Both the position numbers and the translations under genes were made by a program. A stretch of 64,000 nucleotides of DNA from Podocnemis expansa. Lineage: Eukaryota > Chordata > Testudines > Podocnemididae. Of the stretch, positions 1 through 9,725 are shown in pieces. The notes under the pieces are model-generated. The model had not been told where the DNA came from and did no database searches. It saw only the letters and a program-made list of their open reading frames with translations. Each line of letters begins with the position of its first letter. Positions within the stretch are counted from its first letter, which is position 1. Location: NCBI GenBank assembly GCA_007922195.1, contig ML682005.1, positions 42,637,957-42,701,956 on the forward strand, given 5' to 3'.

Positions 1-850
1 TACTAAACCTGCCGCCAATTCAAGAAAGATGTGGGGAAGAACTGAAAGGGGGGGTGAATTTCCTCTTGATCCTGGATGGGACAAGGCTTCTATTAATAAC
101 ATGATGATTGGTATCACGTGTTGGAGCAACATGCTTTTGTCTGAACTTGTAGAAGATTTGTTCTGTCTGGTCCATCCACTTCCTTTAAAAATAGCAGCCT
201 TACACTTTTTGAACTGTGATGGATCTGACACCAGAGAAGGTTTTAGTGTTTATCACAGAAATTTCAGATACCCCTAGAAACAGTCATGCCCTTTCAGCCA
301 AAATGTTGATTTTTACAGTGTGATATTTCTAACCATACTGGCATTTTAATATCTTGCTAGAAGGATTTGGCCATGGATTTTCTTGTTGTCCAGCATTTTC
401 TCTTCAGCTTTATGCAGTTCAGCTGATCTCTTATTAAGTCCAACCAATTATCAACCCAGTGGCTTTGCTGGATCCCTGGCTGCTTCAGGCTGTTCAGCCA
501 GCAGCAGTGACTAAGAGAGTTTATATTGTCTGTATTTGGCTAGACTGATCTTCACTTTTGACTGCAGATCATGACAGAGTTATAACCTCACAACTGGATA
601 TCTGTAACTTACTCCTAAGCATGAGTCGACTTGGTGACTTTCACTTTGTGCATGCATTAAAATCAAACATAGATATTTCCTCCTACCAAGTAAAAGCAAC
701 CTCCACCAATGGCCATGGAAGTGACTAATATCCTGCAGCAGGACACTAGGCCCCAAGAGGTATTTCTTTGATCATATTATTAAAAAAATGTTTGGCCATT
801 TCTTTATTTGAATGGTCATGTAAATCTTGGTTCAAAAGGAAACTGGGAGA
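1..850. other. Unassigned AT-rich DNA
   Basis: No coding region, RNA gene or recognised repeat is visible here. Short open frames occur only by chance and have no protein-like composition or recognised motif. The last eight bases (843-850, CTGGGAGA) are the left target duplication of the next element. Confidence 0.5.
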
Positions 851-1330
851 CAGAGGTGGCTTTTCATGTAGGCAAAGCCTAGGGCCTGAAGCAGTAAGGG
901 GACCCATCCTGCCAACTCCAAAAGCCCTATCTGCCTGCGAGGGGGATAAGTCCTTCATGGAGCTGAGGCTCTGGAGGGACTTGGGGACTGGCAGCAGGGA
1001 TGGGACGGGCCAGAACGGGACTGGGTGCAGGGCCGTGCTGAGAACCAGGGCTGGCCACTGAGAGGCTCAGCCACAGTGGTGGATGAGCCCCCGTGAGTGA
1101 GCTGAGGCCATGGAGTGGGGGGGCAGGGCTGGTCAAAGGGCACCAGGGCTTAAGGTGAGGAACTGGGACTGCTGTGGGGGCTGAGACCCCCAGTGTGGAG
1201 ACAGAGCTGCAGGGCAGGACTGGCTGTGGGGAGACAGGGCCCATGGGGGAAGGGCTTTGCAGCAAGGGACCTATAGGGGCTCCATAATGGGCCTTTGCCT
1301 AGGGCCCCTGGTAGCCTAAGGCCACCTCTG
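851..1330. mobile_element. GC-rich non-autonomous hAT-type transposon
   Basis: The element begins CAGAGGTGGC at 851 and ends GCCACCTCTG at 1330, a perfect 10-bp terminal inverted repeat. It is flanked on both sides by the identical octamer CTGGGAGA (843-850 and 1331-1338). An 8-bp target duplication with CAG...CTG ends is the hallmark of hAT elements. Just inside the ends, both termini carry related inverted sequence (GCAAAGCCTAGGGCC near 872 and its reverse near 1290-1305). The GC-rich interior is open in several frames but encodes no transposase, so the element is non-autonomous. Confidence 0.8.
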
Positions 1331-1572
1331 CTGGGAGAGCAACGATGTAGAGACATACTTCCCTTCCTTAAATGTCAGTTACTGTAACTCATTTTAATTG
1401 GCTATGTTACTTTCTGGCAATTTCATCTGATTCCAGGTTCTATGATTGTTTTGTTCTATCTGTGGTGCTTATTAGGTTTTTTTTTCTGGACTTCTTCCTT
1501 CAAAGACTGCAAATCCACACACACTTTACTGCTTTTGACGTGTAGATGAGCAGAACCTCCACAGGAAAAGGA

Positions 1573-1790
1573 AGAACAGAGGGTTACTGGTGTAACTGTC
1601 CTTCGAGATGGCTGTTCACATACATTCAGTTATAGGTGTCTACATGCCACAGTACACGGTAATCTGGAAAGTCTTTTAACCCTAGCCTGTCAGGTCAGGG
1701 TCAGTGGCCAACACCCCCTCCATGCCGTGACTGCGGTTATATATATGTATGACCCTGACCCTAACCCTCCCAGTCCCTTCTTTTTGACAC
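1573..1790 (+). repeat. DIRS inverted terminal repeat, 3' side
   Basis: This segment pairs in inverted orientation with 7155-7334. Shared blocks include TAATC(T/C)(G/A)GAAAGTCTTTTA, CCTGTCAGGTCAGGGTCAGT and the CCTCCCAGT(C/T)CCTTCTTT block. The copies have diverged but remain easy to align end to end. Confidence 0.85.
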
Positions 1791-1825
1791 CTCTGAGTAG
1801 CAGGGATGGTGGGAGGGATCTGAAC

Positions 1826-1925
1826 ATATATGAGCAGCCCATCTCAAAGAAGGATGGTTATACCAGTAACCCACCGTTCTTCTTCAAGCGCTGTTTACAT
1901 CATCAGTTACAGGTGACTGCTAGCC
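1826..1925 (+). repeat. DIRS internal complementary region
   Basis: The first half (about 1830-1880) matches the outer edge of the 3' terminal repeat in inverted orientation. The second half (about 1880-1922, TTCTTCAAGCGCTGTTTACA...) matches the outer edge of the 5' terminal repeat. The two outer ends are thus fused back to back, as expected for the template that lets DIRS elements rebuild their ends through a circular intermediate. Confidence 0.8.
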
Positions 1926-2029
1926 ATACCCAGGATGGTGGGTGGAGTTACAGCTTACCCACTTTGAGTACACTCTGCCCAACGTAGCATCCTTTCTTGC
2001 TTGTTGGATGATAGTGTAGTACGTTGTAA

Positions 2030-3386
2030 AGGTATGTACCGATGACCACATGGCTGCTCTGCAGATCTCCTAGGTCAGAACCTGTGCCAGGAAGGCCGCT
2101 GAAGAAGCCTGGGCCCTTGTTGAGCACACCTGGACTTTCCCCAGAAGGGGTGTATCTGACCTGTTGTAGCAGTCTTTAATACAGCTCACAATCCATTTGG
2201 AAATGCACTGTGTTGTCACTGGCGGCCCTCTCTTTCGCTCCACGATGGCGACGAAGAGTTGAGAGGACTTGTGGAATGGACATGTGCATTCAGTGTATGT
2301 CAGGAGCACTCTTCTGACATCCAGGGTGTGCCATTTCCTCTGTTTTTCTGTGACTTGAGGGTCCAGAAAAAACAGTGGAAGGCAAATGTCTTGGTTCAGG
2401 TGGAATGGCGTGGCTACCTTTGGAAGGAAGGAAGGATGCAGACATAGCAGCACCTTATCTGCGAAGAATCTCAAATATGAAGGCTCTGAGGAAAGGGCTC
2501 TGAGTTCTGAGAGCTGTCGTGATGAGGTTATGGCCACCAGAAATGCTACCTTCCATGAGAGGACTAAGAAAGTACATGAGTCCAAGGGTTCAAACAGAGG
2601 CTCTGTTAAACAGTGAAGCACCACATTTAGGTCCCCCTGGGGAGAAGGAACCCTAAGATGTGGGTAGATCCTCTCAGTACCTTTCAGGAACTGAGTGGAG
2701 GTGGGTGGGAGAAGACTAGAGCCCCTTCCACTTTATCATGGAGGTCTGAGATCACCGCTAGGTGCGCCTTTAGGGAGGAAGTAGACGGGCACTTATCTTT
2801 AAGGGTCAGGAGACAGTCCAGTATCAGGTGGATAGGAGCTGACTCTGGTACCACCCCTCTTTCCCTGGACCACTGGAAGAAACATTTCCACTTAGCAGTG
2901 TAGGTAGCCCTAGTTGAAGGTCTTCTAGTGCCCACTAGTACCTCCCTAACCCTCTCAAGAGTCATTTAACCATGCAGCCTCCAGGCGGTTAGGTGTAGCA
3001 GTTTCGGATTCAGGTGCCATAACTTGCCCAAGTACTGTGTTAGCAAGTCTGCCCTGAGTGGGAGGAGGAATGGTGTGTCTATCGATAGGCCCCATAAGAT
3101 CGAATACCAGTGTTGTCTGGGCCAGTCTGGAGTGATCAGTATCATGTCCACTCTGTCCCTCTTTATCTTTAGAAGAACCCTGTAAGTCAGGGGAATTGGG
3201 GGAAATGCATACATCAGTGGGCACCCCCATGGAATTAAGAAGGTGTCTGCAATTGAGCCTTTCTCTCAGCCTCTGAGGGAGCAGAATTGTCAACACTTCT
3301 GGTTCTGGTGCATCGCAAACAGGTCCATTTGAGGCATGTCCCACTGGCTGATGATGTGGGATATTACCTCTATGTTCAGAGATCAT
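2030..3386 (-). pseudogene. DIRS tyrosine recombinase (degenerate)
   Basis: Two minus-strand frames (2684-2965 and 2070-2624) look like the DIRS tyrosine recombinase. The N-terminal part shows the core-binding pattern RPSTRATYTAKWKCFFQW followed by LDCLLTLKDK and SSLKAHLAVIS. The catalytic part contains a SSRQLSELRAL block that would carry the first active-site arginine. Downstream of a TAG stop near 2070, reading continues as EICRAAMWSSVHTFT, the usual C-terminal block. The enzyme family integrates the circular DNA copy. The frame change near 2650-2700 and the in-frame stop make it a pseudogene. The call is by motif recognition only; no alignment was run. Confidence 0.8.
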
Positions 3387-4990
3387 TCATGGTGAGACAG
3401 GAAGGTTCTGCTCAATGAAGCTGCTGCACTGTTTTCCACCCCCAGCAAGTTGGCTGCTATTGGGGTAAAGTTGTGCCTTAGGGCCAGTTCCCATAGACTG
3501 GTGGCTTCCGCATGGAGGGCTTGGGGAATGCACTCTTTCTTGCGGGTTCATGTAGAACATGGCTGTTGTATTGTCTGTTAGGACCTGGACTGTTTTCCCC
3601 TTTATCAAGTCCAGAACGACCTTGCAGGCCAGATGAATGGCCCTGAGTTCTTTCACATTTATGTGAAGGGGCCTGTCCTTGAAGGCCCTTGTGTCAAAAG
3701 TCCCTCTGAGATGTGTGCCCTCCAACCCACATCTGAGGCATTGGTGATCAGGGTCACCATGGGATTTGAGGTCTTGAAGGGGATCCTGCCCCTGGAAAAA
3801 AGTGGGTCCTGCTGTATTTCCAGGGTTTCCAAAACATCACGGGGGACTGACAGTATCTTGTTCAGAGAGTGTTTCTGGGGATGGAAGACCATGGCTAGCC
3901 AGAGCTGGAATGACCTCATCCTCAGCCAAGCTGTTCTTATCACCGAGGTTGAGGCCACCATGTGGCCCAATAGCTGCAGGTACCATTTGGCTGTGGTGCA
4001 TGGGGCCCTCTGGAGCTCTGAAATGATGGTACACATGGACTGAAACCTCAACTTGGGGAAGTGGTGCTCTCCTTTTTATGGAGTCCAGTAGGGTTTTTAT
4101 GAATTCTATCCTGTGGGTTGGGGTAGGTTTTGATTTTTCCTGATTTATGCAAAGCTGTACAGTCTTTTTACAATACTGATGCTGTGGGGAGCCTGTTACT
4201 TGGACCTTCCTTTTATTAACCAGTCATTGACATAGGAGTAGAATTTTGTGCCCTGACTTTGTAGGTATGCCGCCACTGCCACCATACATTTTGTCAAAAC
4301 CCTGGTGGCTAAGGCAAGCCTGAAAGGGAGGGACACAAATTGGAAGTGGCTCCCTCCCACCACGAATCTGAGGAATCTCCTGTGTTTGAGTCTTATTGCT
4401 ATGTGAAAATAAGCATCCTTTAGGTCGAGGCCGCGAACCAATCCCCTTGATCTAGAGCTGGGATGATTTGCAAGAGGGAAACCATGTGAAATTTTATTTT
4501 CCTTAGGTGTTTGTTTAGTGCCTTGAGGTCTAAGATAGGTCCCAGGCTGCCATTTGGTTTGAGAACTAGGAAGTATTGGGAGTAGAACCCTCTTCCCCAT
4601 TGTCTCCTTGGGACCTTCTTTATGGCCCCTAGGGGGAGTAGCTTTTCACATTCCCTTTGTAGCAGAAGATCAAGCTCTGGATTCCTGAGATGCAAATAAG
4701 GCAGAGGGGTACAGATTTGAACTGAATGGAGTATCCTTTGGATATTGTGTCCAATAGCCAACAGTTGGTTGTGGTGATGGCGCAGTGAGGTAGGAACCGG
4801 GCCAGTCGGTTGCTGAATGACAGGGGTTGGGTGGGGGGATGGGGGCCTTCTAGCTGCTTGTCAGAAATGCTGCTTTTGGCCAGCTGATCAGGAGTTACTG
4901 TTACCCTGGCAGGTTGCTTGGGCCGAGGATTGGGATTTTGAACCCTTGCCCACTCTGTTCGTTTGCCTATCTGGGCCCCCATATTGATGC
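3387..4990 (-). pseudogene. DIRS reverse transcriptase / RNase H (degenerate)
   Basis: Overlapping minus-strand frames (4629-4982, 4420-4761, 4196-4600, 3659-4051, 3387-3725) together carry DIRS-type RT and RNase H. Visible RT blocks are GSLGPILDLKALN, LKDAYFHIAI, the RRFLRFVVGG segment and SYVNDWLI, where the family normally has a YLDD-type box; here the first catalytic aspartate is asparagine. RNase H is seen as ELRAIHLACKVVLDL and VQVLTDNTTAMFYMN, the latter with the conserved TDN. At least four frameshifts separate the pieces. In the family this polyprotein copies the RNA into circular DNA. This copy cannot make an active enzyme. Confidence 0.88.
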
Positions 4991-5061
4991 TGAGGCTGTT
5001 CGTAAGACCTCTGGTAAGACCACTGTACTTGATTCTGATGCTGCAGCTGTTAGGATTGTTG

Positions 5062-6990
5062 CTATGTCTGTTGGGGCCTGAAGGAACGTCTAACTTCCTG
5101 AAGCTTATACATGCCCAGGGATTTTAGGGTAGTCCTAGAATGCTTCATCCCGTGCAGTTCAGAATCTGTAGATTCTGCAAACAAGGCTGGGCCTTTGAAA
5201 GGGAGGTCCTGAATGACCAGCTGCGTAAGTTGCGACAATCCAGAGCTTTGTAACCAGGCTGATTGACACATTGACACTGCAGAGGCTATGTTGCAGAAGG
5301 CAGTGTCAGATGTGTCCCATGACATCATCAATATGTCGTGGGAGGCTAATACACTCTCCTCTACCAGTGTCTCATAGTCCCTAAGGTGTTCTCTGGGAAT
5401 CACATCACGGAATATTTCTAGTGCCCTCCAGAGATTGAATATATATCTCCCCATAAGGGAATGGTGGTTTGCTATATGCACCTGGAGGGCTGAGGTGGAA
5501 TAAACCTTCCTACTAAAGAGGTCATGTTTCTTTGCCTCCTTATTTTTGGGGGTGGAGCTTGGTTGGCCCTATCTCTCCCTGTGGTTGACAGCATTCACTA
5601 CCAGGGAGCCTGGCATGGGGTGGCTGAAGAGGAAGGCGAACTTATCGGCTGGGATATGGTACCTCCAGTCTGCAGCTCTGGACATGGGGGAAATCAAGGA
5701 TCGGGTTTGCCACTGCGCCTTTGCAATGCTGTATACCTCATCATGCAGGGGAACTGAGACCTTAGCTGGTGGGGCCGCATCCTCTACATCAAATAGGGGG
5801 TTGCGTTATTCTTTGACAACCCCAAGATCTAAGTTCAAGTTTGCTGCCATGCACCTAAGCAGGCCCTGCTGGGCACAAGGGTCCTCCCTGTATGCCAAAG
5901 GTCATTGATTAATTGCTTCATCTAGGGAAGAAGAGGAAGGGATCCACGATCTGTAGTACCACATGGTGCTGGAGTCAGGTGCATCGTTTGAGGCCTCCAA
6001 GGAGGAAGAGGTCCTAGTTGATGGCAGTGCCGAGGCTTGCAGTGATGCAGGTTCATCCTCCAAAGGGTAGTTGAGCCACCTGCTAGACCATTCTTGGAAT
6101 GTGCATGGTGTCGAGTCACAGCATGCCCTGGGGTGCCCTCTTTCCTTTCAGGGGCTGCTATCACTATAACAGCTACTCCTGGGTCTGTTCCGTGTCACCA
6201 CTGGTGCCAATGGGGTCAGCGATGAGGGGGGCGGGCTTTCGTGCTTGTTTTGGTGGCAGGGAGTTGGGGAACACTTACAGAGCTGCTTACCCACAGGCTT
6301 CTTTCCTTCCGGAGTTGGTGCCAGGGACAATGGGGACCAATGATGTCAGGGCTCATTGTTGGATGGCACTGAGGAAACAGAAGTCGATCTCACCTGTCTG
6401 GACCCCTGCAAGCGTGTTACTGAAGGTTTGCATAAGGATCTAGGTGAGGAGAGGTATCCATTAGCTGACTACTGTTCCGGTCCCAGGGCGGTGCCATTTT
6501 GCAGTGCCAGGGGGAGAACCCACTATCAACTCCAATACCAGTACCAATTCTGTTGTGGAGGTCCACTCCTTGGCCAAGAGGGCCAGTTTTTCTCTTGACT
6601 CTACTGACCTGTGCGGTGCTGGAGATGTCAGTTCAGACAGGACCTTCGCTGCTACAAATGCCTCTGGCATCGAAGGGATGGGAATGCGCTCTGGATCCTT
6701 TCCCTGAAGTGGAGTTGCTGGAGGTGAACTGGCACTGTGCCGAGGTGGTGCCGAGTTGGATGCCAATCATGGCTTTCTACTAATAGCTGGAGAGCAGCAC
6801 CAGGTTTTTTCTGGTGCCGATCTGGCACACAGTGCTGGCGAGTCCTTGGGTTCGGTGGGCATATCCACTGTTGGTTGCACCACCTGATCCTGGGTGATAT
6901 TGCAGAGCCTTTGCTCCCTGTCTTTGTGTGTTCTCCACTTAAAAGACTTGCATATGGTAATTTGTCCACTTAGTGCGACTCACCCAGGGA
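5062..6990 (-). pseudogene. DIRS gag-like region (degenerate)
   Basis: The minus-strand frame 5062-5481 contains SLMGRYIFNLWRALEIF, SAWLQSSGLSQLTQLVIQDL, PALFAESTDSELHGMK and RTTLKSLGM, a block typical of DIRS gag proteins. Upstream frames at 6461-6766 and 6652-6969 are rich in Pro, Ser and Arg and would form the N-terminal half. The 5.5-6.4 kb stretch between them is frame-broken. The likely role in the family is a nucleocapsid-like RNA-binding particle protein. It lies directly inside the 5' terminal repeat, as expected for the first gene. Confidence 0.75.
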
Positions 6991-7154
6991 AGAGACGAAT
7001 CTCTCATGGGGATCCTCAATTGGGAACGCCTTGCAGCAGACTGCGCAGGGTTTAAATCTCCCCATAGTTAGTTGTAAAATAATAAAGGGTAATCAGACAC
7101 GACAGGCACTTGCTCAACAGCAAGGGCTGGCTTTTTCAGTACTGTTGCTGAGGG

Positions 7155-7334
7155 TGGAAAGAAGGAACTGGGAGGGTCAGAGTCAGCCATGGTCACGGCT
7201 CGGAGGGGGCATTGGCCACTGACCCTGACCTGACAGGTTAGGGCTAAAAGACTTTCTGGATTACCATGTGCTGCAGCATGTGGATACCTGTAACTGACTG
7301 ATGTGAGCAGCGCTCGAAGAAGAAAGTCTGTTAC
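7155..7334 (-). repeat. DIRS inverted terminal repeat, 5' side
   Basis: Inverted partner of 1573-1790. Its outer end contains GATGTGAGCAGCGCTCGAAG, which also appears in the internal complementary region and, nearly identical, at the second DIRS fragment near 31300. Confidence 0.85.
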
Positions 7335-7810
7335 ATTTTTTGGATAACTATTTCTCTATCTAGCCTGGTTCCTTCTGCAGATACGATCTTATAAGTTTGT
7401 TGTCTACTTGTCTGAAACTCTTGTGAAAGAATTAGCCATTAACCCTTTCTGTGTGATGAATCTGTCTCCTTCAGTTTGCATTATAAGAACTTGTTCCTCA
7501 TATTGCTGCGTTCTTCTTAATATAAATTTGTCACTGAGGTAATGGATGCATACTGGACTTGAAGGCCAGAGGATAACAGCATAAACTGCCTGCTTGAAAA
7601 ACTTCAGGGAGACAAATGATTAAGGAAGAAGTGAAGTTACTCTGGGGCAATGAAGTTAAGCAACTTGAGAGGAGAATTTGTGGCCTGATTCTGCTCTCTG
7701 TTCTATCAGCATAAACACAGAATTACTCACTGACTTTAGTGGCTTTATGCCATCCTTACACCTGTGAAATTGAGCAGATTTTCAATAAGCATATATTAAT
7801 TAAGATAGAG

Positions 7811-9725
7811 TATTAGGGATGGAAGAGACCTCAGAAGTTCATCTAGTCTAAACCCCTGGTCAAAGCAGGACCAACCCCAACTAAATTATGCCAGCTAGAG
7901 CTCTGTCAAGCCAGTCTTTTAAAACCGTCTGTGGATGGAGATTCCATTAGCTCCATAGGCAGGCCTTCCCCTGCTTCCCCACCTTCCTTGTGAACAAATT
8001 TCTCATGTTATCCAACCTAAACCTTCCCCATGTGACTTGAGACATTGCTCCAAGGTCTGTCATTTACCACCACTAAGAACAACCTACTCCATCCTCCCTG
8101 GAATCTCCCTTTAGTAGCTGAAGATGGCTATCAAATCCTACCCCCCACACCATTGTTCTTTTCTTCAGAATAAATAAGCCCAGTTCCTTCAACCTCATTT
8201 CATAAATCATGCTTCCCAGCTTTCTTATCACTTGGATGCCCTCCACTGTTCTGTCTCCAGTTTATCCACATCCTTTCTATAGTGTAGGACCCAAAAATGG
8301 ACACAGTACTCCAGATATGGACTCATCAATGCTGAATAGAGAAGAATAATCACTTCCTTTGAGCTGGAAATGCTCCTGCTAATGTAGCCCACTATCGTAC
8401 CATTAGCCTTCTTGGCAACAAGGGCCAGCTGTTGACTCAGATCCAGCTTCTTGTCCACTGTAAACCTCAGGCAGGGGTGTCGCTGGCACATGGAGCATGT
8501 GCCCCGGGTCCTGGCACCAGTGCCCTGAGTGCCTAGCGCAGCCCCTGCCTCTCCCGGATCCCTGGCCAGAAGAGGCAGATGCTGCTGTGAGCAATCTGGG
8601 CCAGGCTGCCTGTGGCAGTAGCTGCCTCTCCCGGCCAGGGATCTTGGCCGGCCTGCACATGGCAACCCCTGCCTCACCCATCCCTGTCCCCTGCTGGGGA
8701 CTGGGGGCTGGGTTGGTGGCAGGGCCCTGAGAACGTCTTTGGCCTGGGGTGCTGAATTGGACCCAGGGTGCAGGGCCCAGGCCTGGGCCCTGGGTCTTTT
8801 CCCAGGCCAGCAGCACTCCTGCCCTCAAGTCCCTTTTTTTACAGAAATACTGCTTAGCTGATCAGTCCTCAGTTTGTAGCAGTGTGTGGGACTCTTCCAT
8901 CCTAAGTGCAGGACTCTGCACTCGTGATTACTGAACCTCATCAAATTTCTTTTGACCCAGTTCGACAATTTGTTTATATCACACCATATCTGATCCCTAC
9001 CCTTCAGCATATCTACCATTCCTCCTCAGTTCAGTGTTCTCTGCAAACTTGCTGAGGGTGCAATCCACCCCATGATCCAGATCATAAATGAAGATGTTGA
9101 ACAAAACTGGCCCCAAGATCAACCCCTGAGGCATTCTACTTGATCCCAGCTCCCAACTAGTCATCAAACCATTCATCACTACCCGTTGAGCCCGTTGATC
9201 TAGCCAGCTTTCTGTTCATCTTATAGTCTGTTCATCCAACCCATAATTTTTTAACTTGCTGACAAGTGGAAGGATGTACCAAAACCTTTGCTGAAGTCAA
9301 TGTATATCTCATCCACTGCTTTCCCTGCAGAGCCAGTCATGTCATCATAAAAGGCAATCAAGTTGGTTAGGAATGACTTGTGCTTGGTCAATCCATGCCT
9401 ACTGTTCCTGTTCACCTTCCTCACCTCCAAGTGCTTCAGAAAGGATTTTTTGAGGACCTGCTTCATGATTTTTCAGGGGACTGAGGTAAGGTTGATTGCT
9501 CTGTAGTTCTCTGGATCCTCCTCCTCCTCTTTTTTTAAATAAAGGACAAAATTTGCCTTTTTCCAATTGTCTGGAATCTCCCCGATTGTCATGAGTTTTC
9601 AAAGATAATGGCCAATGGTTCTGCAATCACATCAGCCAACTTCCCAGCACCCTCAGCTACATTGCATTCATCCCCATGAACTTGTGCACATCCAACTTTT
9701 TCTAAATAGCTGGACCATCATGTTG
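7811..9725 (-). mobile_element. CR1 LINE, 5'-truncated, interrupted by a hAT-type insertion
   Basis: The CR1 3' end lies at about 7811 (GGGATGGAAGAGACCTC on the plus strand). Minus-strand frames carry CR1 RT blocks: LTNLIAFYDDMTGS and DEIYIDFSKGF (9251-9466), then [19 protein letters not shown] (8997-9179), then NLMRF and RVLHLG (8825-9019), then [35 protein letters not shown] (8228-8450). The RT active box has decayed to FAEN where the family has FADD. Several frameshifts and the insertion at 8472-8821 make it inactive. The 5' edge is approximate. Confidence 0.88.
8472..8821. mobile_element. GC-rich hAT-type transposon inside the CR1
   Basis: Begins CAGGGGTGTCGCTGG and ends CCAGCACTCCTG, imperfect terminal inverted repeats. 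The flanking octamers are ACCTCAGG (8464-8471) and CCCTCAAG (8822-8829), matching at 6 of 8 positions. The CR1 coding pattern resumes on both sides, so this is an insertion younger than the CR1. The GC-rich interior has no recognisable protein. Confidence 0.7.

Larger units (their letters stand above)
1573..7334 (-). mobile_element. DIRS-like tyrosine-recombinase retrotransposon, near full length
   Basis: Read on the minus strand, the element has gag-like, reverse transcriptase/RNase H and tyrosine recombinase regions in that order. Inverted terminal repeats lie at 1573-1790 and 7155-7334, and an internal complementary region lies at 1826-1925. This is the textbook DIRS plan. DIRS elements replicate through a circular intermediate and insert by a tyrosine recombinase, without target duplication, and no duplication is seen here. 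The reading frames are broken by stops and frameshifts, so this copy is inactive. Total length of about 5.8 kb is in the normal range for the family. Confidence 0.9.

Noticed and set aside
1750..1772. CCCTGACCCTAACCCTCC as possible interstitial telomere repeat
   Set aside because: Only one CCCTAA unit is present, and the segment belongs to the DIRS terminal repeat.
3633..4043. 136-codon plus-strand frame
   Set aside because: It is the antisense shadow of the DIRS RT/RNase H region.
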